Part shown: positions 22,200 to 34,415 of the stretch, one piece after another | Layout of the letters: the number at the start of each line of letters is the position of its first letter | How positions within the stretch are numbered: the first letter of the stretch is position 1 | Assembly (NCBI GenBank): GCA_963573305.1 | Contig: OY754327.1 | Location: forward strand, 55,110,244-55,174,243 | Direction of reading: 5' to 3' | DNA length: 64,000 nucleotides | Source of the DNA: Pyrrhosoma nymphula | Taxonomy: Eukaryota; Arthropoda; Insecta; Odonata; Coenagrionidae | Made by a program: the position numbers and the translations under genes | The notes under the pieces: model-generated | Databases searched by the model: none | The model's input: only the letters and a program-made list of their open reading frames with translations | Told to the model about the DNA's origin: nothing

Positions 22200-22360
22200 G
22201 ATACCGGTATTAGCCACGGTAGTTACCTTCACGGAGTCACTCGCAAGTGCACATAAGTGCGATATTCCACAGAGGAAAAATCATTCGCCTTGACCGGGAT
22301 CCGAACCCGGATCCCTCGATTTCGCGCCGAGTGCTTTAACCAGTTAAGCTACCGAGGAGT
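22200..22360 (-). mobile_element. tRNA-derived SINE with near-tRNA head
   Basis: The minus strand 22358-22287 folds as a tRNA of 72 nt. It has box A TAGCTTAACTGG, an anticodon stem CTCGG/TCGAG, a perfect 5-bp T stem CCGGG/CCCGG, and box B GGGTTCGGATCCC. It is not a working tRNA: the acceptor stem has mismatches (pairs 1-72 and 5-68), and the anticodon loop CGCGAAA lacks U at position 33. A non-tRNA body (TTTTTCCTCTGTGGAATATC...) follows on the same strand. A shorter related head lies at 22770-22832. Confidence 0.7.
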
Positions 22361-22769
22361 CCTTCTCCCTTGTGGAGTATTTGGTGGCTTTATAGGAGCA
22401 TGGTGGTCAGGACTATTAGACATATTATGTCATTAGCAGTCCAAATCGTGCGCTAAGCGCCACAGTCCGTAAAGATAAAGCCATACATTGAATACAAGGA
22501 GGTCTTCAGTGTTTCTACGAGGATACCTCATTGGCCTCGTCATTTATTTCATGCACATTCCAAAAGAATAAACTTGCATACATGATCAAAACTATTACCA
22601 ATAGACATATGACTATGCTAAAATCACACTGATGATATAATCAGAGGAATTGATGACTACGAAATAACTCACCCTTACTCATTTCTCAAGTCATCCCTCC
22701 TTTGAATGTATGAATTTTACATTGAAAAGAAAACAATCTCCAGGGCAAGTATACATGCCCTGATCTATT
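22361..22769. other. no identifiable feature
   Basis: Spacer between the two related tRNA-like heads. No other motif seen. Confidence 0.35.
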
Positions 22770-22832
22770 TAAGACACGCCGGGTGCTTTAACCAAATACG
22801 CTACCTCATCAGAAGAGGGACTGTGGGTCCCT
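22770..22832 (-). repeat. truncated tRNA-like SINE head
   Basis: The minus strand has GGTAGCGTATTTGGTTAAAG then CACCCGGCGTG, close to the A-box half of the head at 22287-22358 (GGTAGCTTAACTGGTTAAAG then CACTCGGCGCG). The box B half is not recognisable. Confidence 0.5.
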
Positions 22833-23019
22833 CCAGAGATCCACACGAGAGTCCTTCAGTTATTCCATCCACTTATCCACCTTTGCTTCGCCTTTCACAT
22901 CAAGTGCTCCGCTGGGCAGAGCCATCAAGTTCCGCGTGTATCTATATCTAAGCTCGCAAGCATCAGCATGAGGCATTCATCATCATGATCATAATTAGTT
23001 ATTCAATTCTAGTCTGTCC

Positions 23020-23523
23020 TTTGCTAGCTTCTTTATATCCTAGGAGCTCTTTAGTTTCTTATCCCACTTAAGTAGGCCTCAGCATTTGTCCCTAGGTCTT
23101 CGAGGGGTTTTCCCTTCTACTACATTCCTTACAAAATCGTTGTCTCTCAACGTGAGGGGAATCCATTTGGAAGTTGTCTTCCTGATAGAGCTCATATTGA
23201 TGTCTCCCGTTCTCTCCTTCTACACTTAATCGTTCCAGATCCCATTCGTCCATTTTACCTTCAGCATCCGACTCCATTCTCTAGTTATAAAGTTATAAAG
23301 CCTATATCCTGTTCTGTTCCAGCTTTCTAACCGTCCATATCTCTGAGCAATATAGCACAACACTTAGCACGTTATTTCCACATAGCGTAGCACTACACAC
23401 CTTGGTTGAAGCACTCACTTTGTACTCAAGGGATATGATTTCGGATCCCAGTCCAAGTGAATGGTTTATTTCAACGTAAATTTCACACATTGGTGTGTCT
23501 TCTATCGGGTGACCCCCGCTCAA
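23020..23523 (-). pseudogene. LINE reverse-transcriptase C-terminal remnant
   Basis: The minus strand reads VVLYCSEIWTVRKLEQNRI (about 23355-23302), the LYGSExWTLRKxExxRI motif after the polymerase domain of many non-LTR elements. It continues with MLKVKWTN near 23270 and, after frameshifts, a basic TPRRPRDK segment near 23110-23090. Stops and frameshifts break it. It resembles the plus-strand remnant at 55715-56150 in the order of these motifs, so the two may belong to one family. Confidence 0.7.
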
Positions 23524-23754
23524 TTTTGACAGCTAATAATTTCATCTTAACCATTTTCTAACGATCCTCCATTATTTATGACGCAAATTACCCAAGTTCC
23601 CGTTTATGCCCCTAGTAACTACTTCTGCTGGAGTAGCAGAGTGAATATGGCAACCAAGAAAACCAGAAGTGCACCAGCGCATAACCACAGAACCGAAATT
23701 TTTTTCACGCCGCGCCCGTTCCAAAAAATAATGCGTTAGCTGCTGGCAACCCTT

Positions 23755-24180
23755 GGAACGTAGTCTGCGTTAGAAGAGAGAGAGAAACTTGGGGGAATGG
23801 ACCGCAGACGGAGAGGAGAAGACAAATAAGAGAGAAAGAGGGAGCTGGGGGGAAGAGGGAGGGGGTTAAACTCATACACAGACACACATAGAAGAACGCT
23901 CTCCCATGAAGAGGCCAAACAGGTGAGCGAGAGTCCAACCCTCTCCGCCAACCCAGTGGAAGGAGGGCGGCCGTGGAGGAAGGATGAATCGGGGACGGGG
24001 GATTAAAAATACGACCCGTTGGGATATAGGGATGGGGAAACGGGAGGAAAAGAAGAATGGGACCCTTGGGAGGATTGGGAAGGAAAAGGGAATTATGGGA
24101 GCGAAAGGGGGGAGGGGGATGGGCGGAGAGGGGAATTATAGCGATGGCGGAGGGGGAAGAGGGAGGGGGGGGGGCAGTTC
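23755..24180 (+). repeat. purine-rich tract with long G-runs
   Basis: GA-rich plus strand. The final 80 bases (24100-24177) contain many G-runs of four to eleven, a candidate G-quadruplex region. The complementary strand is open in several frames by composition only. Confidence 0.6.
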
Positions 24181-24934
24181 TCGATAGAATGGACCTGAAT
24201 TAGGACTGAAACGACCCAAGTTTCTCCCGTACTCTGAACGTAAGCTGCCGATCGGGCGAGGGAAACTATTGGGCTGTTAGTACACCACCCGTCAGTTCGG
24301 CGTGGAATGTAAAACAAACAGCTGCATTGAAGTCTTGTCCATACTGAGGAACAAACGAAAGGATTTCTACCACATTTACACTCTGGCACAACTGTTAACG
24401 GAAGATCCGTACATACAACGATACCTGCAGTAAAAGGATGAATCTTTATCTATTACACGCGGAATTACATTACTCTTTCTTAACGAAGAGTTTCTATGAC
24501 GGAATTCTAGTCCCACCACAAACGCATTAGCAAACAACCACGTGTTTTGCCTACAGAAAATTTTCTAGTTTCGTTAAGAGCTCAGCTTCCGCTGACGAAC
24601 AGGTTCCTTTACCCATCTCAGTTTTAAACGGATTACCGTTCTAGAGTATCACATTATCATCTGAATATCCGTCATCTTTGGATAGTCTCTCGGCGTAATT
24701 ACAGAAGACTATAAAAGGAATCAATATTCTTCCCAGTTTCACACGTATGTTGGAACACGTTTCTCCTGGTAGGCAGAAGTTCTCGAATGTCAACAAACGC
24801 GAAGAAACAAACCCACAAGGGAGTGTATACCTACTGCCAATCCTAACATCGGAAACAAGAGGATCAAAAGCAGCACATTAGGTTTAGTTTACTCATTATG
24901 TTCATTAAAACTGAGTTTAGCAGAGTAATCACAG
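24181..24934. other. no identifiable feature
   Basis: Mixed composition, nothing recognisable. Confidence 0.4.
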
Positions 24935-25235
24935 GGGATTGGGTAGGTGAGGTGGCTATAGAAGTGACTTCCCGTTCCAAAGGCCCGGGTTCGAATCCCA
25001 ACAGTAGCAGAAGATTGTTCAGTGAAATCCAGATCCACACTAGGGTACCAAGCATTTCTAGTGAAGTACTCCGTCCGTCAAATGGGACGTTAAAATGCGG
25101 ATCTCTTCGTTAAGAGAATACCAATGCCGAGGCTGGGTTTATTTCCATCATTCCTCCATTCCCTTGCCATACCAACCTACCCACCTATCCTTCATGGCGC
25201 TCATGAATGGCGCTCAGCTGTTGGTCACCTCCCCA
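24935..25235 (+). mobile_element. tRNA-derived SINE, near full length (SINE A)
   Basis: Head GGGTAGGTGAGGTGGCTATAG (in part) is followed by the canonical box B GGGTTCGAATCCC (24987-24999). The body then has GTACTCCGTCCGTCAAATGG (from 25066), GACGTTAAAATGCGGATCTC and TTCGTTAAGAG, then AATGCCGAGGCTGGGTTTATTTCC. It is the second reference copy of the family. Confidence 0.85.
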
Positions 25236-25379
25236 AAAAACCAGCCAATAATGAAGCATTGGAAAGCCTTTCCTGAAGTAGTGATAAGGAAAGTGTGATA
25301 TCACAGTACATTTTCCAATTTTATCAACTAACTAAATTTTCGCTCACTTTCAATGTTCAACAATTTTCAGAAACTAGAT

Positions 25380-26010
25380 AATCAGGGCTACTAAAAACCA
25401 GTAACTATGAAATTTCAGGAATTTTCCAGCTTTTCCAGGCCAAAATTATCTTTCCTTCGGGTGAAACTGTACTTCCTTTTGTAAGTATATATTTCAAAGA
25501 ATGCGAAGAATAGGGGGTCATCACATTAACGCATGCACTGAGAGGGAATAAAATTTCCCGACAAATGGAGCGCAGTCACTATCGCTTTGGGGGAAAATTG
25601 GCTTCCTTTCTGATGGCATATTAATCTGAGCTCTCAGCCATAACGAGGGTCACGAATTACTTTTAAAAAATCTTAGGTGAAACAAATATTCCATCTACCT
25701 TAGCATGAGTGTAAAGAATAGGACCTGGAATTTTATTTGAGGAGCAAAAATAATTGTTAAACGACAAATAAGAGCTCCACTGCCTCATTCAGTCAAGGTA
25801 CTAAAAAGCATTAGTCCACACACCATCAGACTGTATAAAATGGCACTCCTCACGTATTGAAAATAGTCGTATTTTGGCTTGGGAAGAGAATTTCCAGGCT
25901 AATTTCTCATTTCCCGTGACATGTCCATGTTTTCCTGGTCCTTTTTCAATTTCCATGACATTTACAAGTATTCCAGGTTTTCCAGGCGTGTTTCCAGCTA
26001 CCTTGATAAT
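25380..26010. repeat. TTTTCCAGG-rich repeat-like region
   Basis: TTCCAG motifs cluster at both ends: TTTTCCAGCTTTTCCAGGCC near 25421-25440, then TTCCAGGTTTTCCAGGCG and TTTCCAGCT at 25971-25999. Sequences with paired TTTTCCAGG strings are frequent in animal interspersed repeats. I see no inverted ends and cannot name the class. Confidence 0.35.
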
Positions 26011-26092
26011 ATAACCCAGGATCATAAATAACTGAAAATCATTCAAGGCGTTCACTGACAATCCATAACGAAACCTCTAAAGGTTTTACGTT

Positions 26093-26108
26093 GAAATGCA
26101 TGCATTTC
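26093..26108. repeat. perfect 16-bp palindrome
   Basis: GAAATGCATGCATTTC reads the same on both strands. No gene is adjacent, and a role as a factor-binding site is only a possibility. Confidence 0.5.
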
Positions 26109-27689
26109 GTTGGGTGGATACATAAAATTAGCAAAAGAAGAATAAGAAAAAACAAACAACTAGAACACAAGTAAAAATGTTTACCAGTAGAACACGTCAC
26201 TCTTTTAAATTAGAGCACAGGATCTCATTACCAAATAAATGTTAAATTGCTTCAAAACTGAAATTCCATATTCAAAGCTGACCACGAGCTCGAGAACAAT
26301 AATTTGAGTATAATAATCATCCATCCAGAAACACCCTTTTTCTTCGTAATCTACCCCACTACATTTTCAGTTCCCATGGCACAGGAATCTAGGTTACTGC
26401 AATGACATTATATTCCAGTATCAGACCCCAGAGAATGGAAGGCACAATAAAAACAGCTTAAGTGCCTCCCAAGATTTTCCACCAAATAAGCCGAATTCCC
26501 GGCGCTTCTCCGCTTTCCCATCGTTAGTGTCCTCTGGGGTTTTGTCCCAGAGGAAAAAATAACTCGGAACCATGAGAGCGAGGATCTTGGCTAGTTATTT
26601 CTTCTGTAGTCTTTTCCTGTCCTTCGCACACTATTTTCAAGCTCCCTCGTGGTGAATTCGTGCTTTCATTCTATTTATGGACCAAACCTGCGCTCCCGAA
26701 AAATGATATATTGGAGAATGTTTTAATGCCGATGGTAGAGACGAAATAATTGAGAGGGGAAGAAAGGTCCGGAAACGAGAAATTCAAACCTTGCAGAGCC
26801 TTCTCTCATCTCGCCAACATTTTGACATCACGCTGCCGGCCTTCACTTAGAATCAGTTTAGCCAGCTGTCCAAGGTTGAGAACTGATATCAATAAACACG
26901 CATCAGTCATTACGAGAAGGTAAAACATTTATTATAGAAATAGTATACTTCAATACGGATTTCATTTCAAACCAATTTCGTACGGCAAAAAAACGAAGTA
27001 GATACGCACATTAAAATAAGGGGAGAATTGTTTCCTTTAGAGAGCTACATGGAAGTTTCCACCGAATTTCAACTTCACACCGGAAACTTTATTTGGTCTA
27101 CTTGCGAGACAAAGAATTAATTTCAATCTGTACCGTTATCGCCATATTTCGTCTTAGAGTTAACCGACAGAAATAAAACGACTTCATCCAAATGTCAACG
27201 ACAAATATTTCTTCATAAAATCTCTTAAAAATATATTAATTAGAATCGCAGAAGACTTAGGCCCTTAACATTAACTGCAAAGTTTTTATTTACCTAGCAA
27301 TCGGATCCAAGAACATGGTTGCTTGGTTGCAGCTGAAATATCAGTAAATCAATCACTCAATAGGACAGCATTCTAAACTAATACGAATGAAAAAGAACTG
27401 AATACATCAACGATTTCCCTGGCTTATTGATTCCCAAGCAATGCTTGCAATATACGGTGGCAAGAAGCCATTCTCAATGAAACAAAGCTCTTCCGAAATA
27501 ATCTCGATAAAAACTCCCGAGGAAAAAAACAGCAAAAGCTTACTCTCACGGCACAAGAAGTTTAGACAGGGAGTCAAGAGGAGTCGTCGATCTCATGAGT
27601 CAAGACTGAGCGAAGGAAAGCCATATGGCTCCTATCCTTCTGCCACTCGCTCCCCCAGCATTTAACCCTTCGTCACCACGGTCACAATT
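26109..27689. other. no gene; one perfect hairpin at 26530-26554
   Basis: TCCTCTGGG (26530-26538) and CCCAGAGGA (26546-26554) form a perfect 9-bp stem with a 7-nt loop. An open frame at 27441-27665 has a Ser/Lys/Arg-rich translation without a recognisable motif. The rest shows nothing. Confidence 0.45.
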
Positions 27690-28100
27690 ACGGCAAGTAA
27701 AAGGAGAGATAAGGCGAACAAATTGATATCCAGAGGGAAGATGCTGCGAAAGAGAAATGGTTTTTGCCGGGAGGGATTATTAGTGGGGATGGGTCGGAAG
27801 ATGGGGCATGGACGGAGAGGGGGTTGGGGCAAGGGAAGTGAGGGGAATTGGAATGAGGGTAGGGATGAAAATAAAAGGAAGGTATCTCCCTTTCTCCAAG
27901 ATGAGAACAACAGAGGGAGAGAGGGGGAAGATGCCAGGGGATGGAGGTGCAAGGGGCGAGACGATGGGGAGGCCAGACTGGCGAGGATTCCCCCAAAAGA
28001 AGAAAGAGGGCGGGTGAGATGAACCACGAATGAGCAGACTAAGAGAGGGAAGGGAAGATGTGAGAAAGTCGGTGGACGGAGAAATCGTAATGGGGAAGGA
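27690..28100 (+). repeat. purine-rich (GA) tract
   Basis: The plus strand is GA-rich for about 400 bases. Open frames on both strands overlap and give Pro/Ser/Leu-rich or Arg/Gly/Glu-rich translations expected from composition. Confidence 0.55.
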
Positions 28101-29575
28101 AGATGAAACGACAACGTCTTCTCTGGGAAGTAAAGCTACATGCGAGACTAGCCACCAGGTTGCTACACAAATTCATGCGTCGATGAATTTGGAAAGTTAA
28201 GTCTGCGAGCTTCGGCGAGCACAGGTGATGCGGAGAGGCATATTCTCTATGCATTCAATTATTGTACAAAGCGCTTGCTTATACAAGTTTATGGCCGAAG
28301 CAGTCACACGAAAACAGGAGGGAAACGAAACACGAGTGGCTCATACGAGGCTCGCAGCTGTGTAAACTTCCCTGAGGAACATGCGAAGTAGATATTCAAA
28401 TTATAATCTTTGGATATTAAATTATCTGCTTGAGAGTCCTGCGGCGGTTACATTGGCCTTTCCCCATCGGTAAAGAAAAATTTTTCAAGAGCTTACTCAA
28501 ACCAATCTTCTACCATAGTCTAAAATTTCTATGACACATACAAGATACATCAAGAAAACAAATCGAAAGTACATATAAAAAATAATATCGCAAAAAAATG
28601 TCAAAGTTGTGCACTAAGGGCTACACCAATTAGTTAGTTTCTGAAAACAAGATCACGGCAAAGTAAGACTGCAGGTTTCGAGATGGGTATCTCTATCGCG
28701 TAAATAATAAGAAATAAAAACAGAATATTCCACGAAGCCAATTATTTTCTTTAAATCTATGTTTCCGAATTTTTACTACCCATTATTAAAGTGCGTATTA
28801 GACGACGACCTAGATAGGTATACCCCAGAGAGGTGAATTTTTTTATTTTTGCCATAAATCAGAAGTGCGACATTACTGAACACCCAATTACTTGTCTGTA
28901 AAATTGTGTATTAAATTAATGCTGTTGACGGAGGAAGTGGGGGGGGGGGGAAGGAGGACAGTGGGGTGGCCGGCCTCCATGCACATGGGGTTGACGGGCT
29001 CCGTCCGCGAGGAGCCAGAACTGGAGCTCTCGGAATAAGAACGTGCCACCAACCTTTTACCTGTTATGCTGTTCTATAACTTGTTAACAACACGTCGTCA
29101 GCTCATCGGTAACGAAAATCCAATACAAGTGACAATTCTTTCCTACCTAACAGCGCAATTCAGTACCACAGTTTAGTGACAGAAAATCGTATAATTTGTA
29201 CTCACGAAACTTCAGTTAATGAAATAAAGTCCAACATTTTTCGAACCACCTGACATGGAGGTTCCGATTTTCCACCAATCAGATGGAGTTAAAAGTATAT
29301 TTAGAAAAAAACGAATCAATATTTCTTGCTTCCAAGTTGCATAACCTATCGGTTCGCCAACGATGTTAACGATGGTAGCAGTAAAATATTACTATGTAAT
29401 TACTGTTTCCCCTTACAAGTCCTTGTTCTTTTACACAATTTAATTACAAAGCTTTGTATTTGAATGTCATCATCTTTTTTATCTATTTCCGCAACTGTTT
29501 GACGTGGCGTACCAGTCAAAATTACAGAAAATTCACGAACCAAACTCATCTCCGACAACTGGAATTCACAGCGAC
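28101..29575. other. no identifiable feature
   Basis: A G-run of ten or more sits near 28939-28950. Otherwise AT-rich with nothing recognisable. Confidence 0.4.
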
Positions 29576-29581
29576 TTCGCT

Positions 29582-29625
29582 CCTGAAGATGAACGCTGCA
29601 ACGCGAGTGAAACGTTGAGCTAAAA
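29582..29625 (+). repeat. Penelope-like CTGAAGATG...GAAACGTTG motif
   Basis: CTGAAGATGAACGCTGCAAC then GCGAGTGAAACGTTGAG fits the CUGANGA...GAAA pattern of hammerhead-like motifs found in Penelope-like elements. The intervening stem is weak (CGC/GCG plus mismatches). It shares the GAAACGTTG end with the motif at 15272-15282. No reverse transcriptase or GIY-YIG sequence is visible nearby. Confidence 0.4.
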
Positions 29626-30529
29626 GTACTCCAACCGCAGCAAAACTCTAAAGCCGCATCAGCAGATGCTTTTTCCCATTACCATCTTCCCATCAACACA
29701 TATGCCGCTCTCCCTTGACCTAGGCCAAACCACTCATGAAAATTATTTCATAACAGTAGAAACCGTGGTCGGCCTATAAAAATTTAAAAGGGACTATTAC
29801 AAGTATTGAGTGTTTCATTTAGAATGGAATGGTTCCATAATATTTCAGCCTGAATCAATGTTCAAAAAACGTGAAAATATGCGAATCACAAAAGCATGAT
29901 GCCCGGTTCACTTTGCTCGACTTCGAAACATGCTGATAATTCAGAATAAAAATATAATTTTTAAAATTTTTAATTAAAAAAAATTAATATCAACTTTTGT
30001 TATCTTATGTAACATATAGCACAGATAAGATATTTTCATGAAAGTACTGGTATTTTGCTGACATTACAACCAATTTTGTTAATCATCACGCTGCCTGGAG
30101 TGATTAGGTGCCGGGGATCTCCGCCCCATGGGCTGGTTACCGCAAACCAAGAAAAAACACTTAACTCAAATCCCCTGGATCCACGAGTTATTATACTCAT
30201 ATTGGACCTGTTAAATTTGAGCGGCTTCTAAGAAGATGCATTTTAGTGTGTTTAGATGATTAGACATAGATTTGCATTCTTCCTATATTGTATGTCGCTT
30301 ATATGATGACAAAACGCTTTTATTCATACAACCAGCATATCGATTTCATCACATCTTTAAGGGGATGAAACAAGTAAATTCCCCGTCTCAGCAACTCCAT
30401 CATCACCTCACTAAAAATATTCGAACACGAGAAAGCTGTAAAGAAATATTTATCCTGATAGCGAAGAGATTCTAACTACCGAAAATAACAACTGACACTG
30501 ATGGGACTTTGCTAAGAACAAAAGGCTGG
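29626..30529. other. no identifiable feature
   Basis: AT-rich, with a GC-rich patch near 30105-30150. No gene recognised. Confidence 0.4.
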
Positions 30530-30970
30530 GATGGGATGACTGATCAGGTTGGGAGGAGGGGGAGGCTGTGATGGGGATGAGTGAGAAAGGAACTGAGTGG
30601 TAGTGGAAGAGAGAGAGAGGTACGTTAAAAGGAGGAACCAGAACCCATTGTCTCAGGGTTGTACGATACTCCGGATACCCCAAGCAATTTTCTCTCCACC
30701 CAACGCGGAGAAACACGTTCAACGCGCATAAGGAATCCGAGACGTTGATGAAACCAGCGGGCGGACAGAGGGGAAGGGAGGATTCAGGGAGGTCAACACC
30801 GAAAATTCGGAAGGAATGCGTGTCTGGAGCAGACGGGAGGGAAGGAGAAAGTCAGAAGACCTTCTCACCCGCTCGATCCGACAGACATTTCGTTTGACTT
30901 CAAGTGTAAACAACAAGCTCGATGCGGGAGAGGGGAGGGAGTGGGTAATGAAAGCATCGGAGCAATGGAT
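30530..30970 (+). repeat. purine-rich tract
   Basis: GA-rich plus strand in two blocks (30530-30640 and 30750-30960). Opposed open frames are composition effects. Confidence 0.5.
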
Positions 30971-32885
30971 GGAGTAGTAGCCATAAGGGGAGGCGACCAA
31001 CTGAGATAACTCGCGCCGTATAGCAGGCAAGAACATGTGGGATTAGGTTTACAGCATTCTCTCGATAGCTCGACACTAGTCATCCAGTCGAACAACTGGA
31101 TATGCTACGAATACTAAAAGCCAGTTCCGATAAAAAGCAATTATAACAATCAATTAGAGTTCAAAGCTAAAATTAATGCAATTAATAAAGTGTTTTTCTG
31201 TACGATGTTGCTGTTGATTTCATAATCGAATATGATTACCGTAGGTATAAAATTACATTTGAGTCATTTTTTTTGGTGGAATCACCTTAAATCCAAATAA
31301 GATAGAAGAATAAGTTTTCATAAGGTAATGAATACAATTATCGTGGACCTATTGTGTGTACTCAACAAATAGGTTCATAAGGGGGCATCTACGGCGTGGA
31401 TAAACTCGGTTGGAATTAAAGGAAATGAAATATCTCAAGAAAGTCAACAAGATCTTTAGCCAGCCCATGAAGTTTCTTAGGCTTAAATAAAAGTGCCGAT
31501 ACCTGCAGTACAACTACTGAAGTTTTATTTCAGTGCTAAAATGCTGTTCCACGACGTAACGCCAGATACTGTCGAATTCATAGGCTTGGTCACCGTAAAA
31601 CTCAAGACTTTTTGTGGTGCAATCATTAAAATCGCCTCAATGAGTGAAAAATAAAAAAAATGTAACGGGCTAGAAGAACTAAGGGCCAGCCAGTAAAATC
31701 ATCCGTAAACTATACATATCCCTTCAATGTTTAAGGCAAGAAGACGCCGCGCCGTCGTGGATTCCAGCAGGTAATATGGGCTGGCTCTCCAGTGATCCTG
31801 TAGACACGATTGGAAATGGAGTGAGATATCAATAGCTTTCAAGTAGTCTTCGAAAGATCTCGTCCATCCCTATGGAGAGCAACAGAAGCAAGAAGCGGAA
31901 ATGAGGCAATGGTGGTAGTAAGGTGGGAGAAGGGTTAAAAATTTAACCCGAACTCCCTAACTCCCCACCTACCGCCAATAAAATCAAATAAAACATACAT
32001 CATGCGACGCGATCAGCGCGGGCGCCCTCTTCCGATTCTCTCCTCCCTCCACCTCATTTCGACGTGACAGCTCAATTATTTACGCAGAGCATCCGGCGCA
32101 CATATCCGCCACTTCAATTCGGAAAAAATAAAGACTACGCTGTCAATTAATTCTTTATAGTTCTGAAAATCACTCACGATTCTTCAGGTAAAAACGGGAT
32201 GCTGGTCAGAACTCACATGGAGTAGGTAAACCATATTCCATAGTCAGCGTTCCGTAATCACACACATCACCAGTAATAAAAATACATACGAGGACCAGAG
32301 AATGAAACAAATTGCTTTACAATACGCACAAACGTTACTCATTTACCTTTGGCGAGAATTTCATTAAATCACAGCTATCGCAGATATATAAAATCGATAA
32401 AATTGATAAAAATGACACTATTTTATAAGTAAAACTTACTATGTAGAGGTAGTAATGGAATTACTTGGAGTTAATTTTATTTTTGGCCTAAATAACCGAT
32501 AAAATGTAAGAAGTATGTCAACTGTGGTTTAATCACGCGACTTATCGAAATTACTCACGCAATGCATATAGAAGGGGACATTAGGAAAAATGGACCTCAA
32601 ACGCAAAAATTCCGATCGTGTAGATAGGTTTGTGCTCGAGATAATCTCTTTCAGGAATGTGACTTAGGAGTTAAAGAGACAAAATATGAAGGTACATCAA
32701 GAACGCATCGAAGTTTTGTGGTGTTAAATCCACTTCTATAACATTACCAGACAGTCTCAATGGTCGGTCCAGTTCATCTCATCATCCAGGAAATGTTGAT
32801 CGATTTGCAAAGTAACCACCAGTGAAGCTACTCGCTGATTTCAACCTTCACGATTCCGATGAAATTGCTGCCGAGTTTACGATTG
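30971..32885. other. no identifiable feature
   Basis: Nearly 2 kb without a recognised feature. Positions 31995-32100 are somewhat CpG-rich. Confidence 0.4.
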
Positions 32886-33296
32886 CTACGACTTAAAATC
32901 GTATACTCCGATCCGCCAATCCTGAAGAATTTCGGAAGCTGTTTCACGAATCTCCATTATCGCTCCTTCATTACGATGGCAGAAACGGCAATTGAACGAG
33001 ATTGAAACTATCGTTTCCGTGGACGTAGAGTAATAATCGACGAAAAGCACGCGGATTATTTGGCCTTTCTGGACGCAATCGGAGATCGTAACGAAAACTT
33101 TTCCATCGGAAATTGCTTTGATGAATAGCAACGGAAAATACATTTCCGACAAAGCAAGGTATCTCCAATTTTCGGCCTCAGACTCCAATTTCCGAATGTT
33201 CAATGAATAGGTTTCAGGAGCGCAGCACTTAGTTGGCCCATGGCTCATACGCTTGCCAACACCAGCATGGCTTTTAATTACGCGATGTCGAAGCAA
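32886..33296 (-). CDS. possible isolated coding exon, unidentified
   Basis: An open frame of 136 codons on the minus strand begins directly after TTATTCCTAG (33306-33297), which would serve as a splice acceptor. It has no in-frame ATG until codon 17. Near its 3' end GGA|GTATAC could be a weak donor before the stop at 32886. The translation is of ordinary composition with scattered Cys residues, unlike the low-complexity frames elsewhere. The segment RVLFVDYYSTS loosely recalls the strand FVDYGN of Tudor domains, but the rest of that fold is not recognisable. It could equally be a chance frame. Confidence 0.25.
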   Translation of the reverse strand: MLRHRVIKSHAGVGKRMSHGPTKCCAPETYSLNIRKLESEAENWRYLALSEMYFPLLFIKAISDGKVFVTISDCVQKGQIIRVLFVDYYSTSTETIVSISFNCRFCHRNEGAIMEIRETASEILQDWRIGVYDFKS

Positions 33297-34414
33297 CTAG
33301 GAATAATTGCACATAGGATAACAGTACAAATTGGTGCTATCTAACGATGAGAGGTGATATACTGACCACCTGAAAAAATAACTCACATTTTAAAGTTATA
33401 GACTAAAAAATACGCAGGTTTTTCGTCCCGAAATCACTTTGATGCGTATATGGGGCCCACACACACTTGTTAAGGTAGGTGAAACGAAAATATAGGGTAC
33501 CAAAGCTACGGCGAGCAGAAACGTCGTTTTTAGCGAAAGCAGGATTTGAGGGCCCGAAATGTCTATGGGCGTCTTTTGGCATAGCCTATATAAGCTTCTC
33601 ATCTGATTAAATTATGTACCAGCAAAGACATAAGCGATATCTCGGGCTATGGGTATGTTCAAAAATGTTTAGCATGGCATATATATTCAAATGAAGCTTA
33701 GCGTTTTTTTTGCTATGCACAGCCCGTAATACTATTTCTTACTGGTGAGGGCACAACATACGACTTGGAATTTTAAAATAATCCGCTATTATACATAAAG
33801 TCACAATAAAAAGACTGCAGCAAACATTGGTCCGGATCCGAAAAAAGGCGGACAAAAGTCATTTTATCGACTTTCTTGAAACTCACTTTAAATATGCAGT
33901 TCTTATAGAAAAATATCCGGGGAATCCTACCCCACACTTGGTTTTGCATAAAAAGTTTTGTTAAGTGCAGTAAATTGCTTCAAAGTAGAGCTAATTTTAG
34001 CTAACCCCCGCTCTTTTAATTTTTTTCTAAAAAGTACACATTTTAACTATTTCTTAAACTCTATTTCGTATTAAAATTGGTAAAATGACTGTGGACTATA
34101 ATTATATGGACACTTTACCATAAGAAAAACTAGGTTTCAATATTTTAGTGGTTGTGATGATCGCTGAAGGAGTTCTTCAAGAGGAATCATTTTTTCTCGC
34201 CAATTTCGCATATATTATATATATTGGATTATAAAACGAGTGACACCGAGTGACACGGAGATTCTTATGGTGGCAAGAGTGGGTTATATTATAAAGATAT
34301 TTGTAAAGGATTTAGCTGCAAATATTAGCAAATAAGACTAATTGATCCCCCAAAATTTAAATAATATTGTATGGACACGGCAAAATGTTATGTTTAATAT
34401 TATGAGTGGTCCTT
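33297..34414. other. no identified gene; AT-rich
   Basis: AT-rich sequence upstream of the transposon-type ORF. It may be part of the same element, but no frame can be followed through it. CGAGTGACAC is tandemly repeated at 34236-34256. Confidence 0.35.
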
Positions 34415-34415
34415 A

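Noticed and set aside
22287..22358. A functional tRNA gene
   Set aside because: Acceptor mismatches, no U33 in the anticodon loop and a non-tRNA body directly downstream point to a SINE head.
26093..26108. The GAAATGCATGCATTTC palindrome as a specific regulatory site
   Set aside because: A lone 16-bp palindrome in AT-rich DNA without a nearby gene does not support a function; kept only as a repeat.
27662..28114. A 150-codon minus-strand open frame
   Set aside because: Same situation: low-complexity Pro/Ser/Leu translation across a GA-rich tract, with open frames on the other strand.
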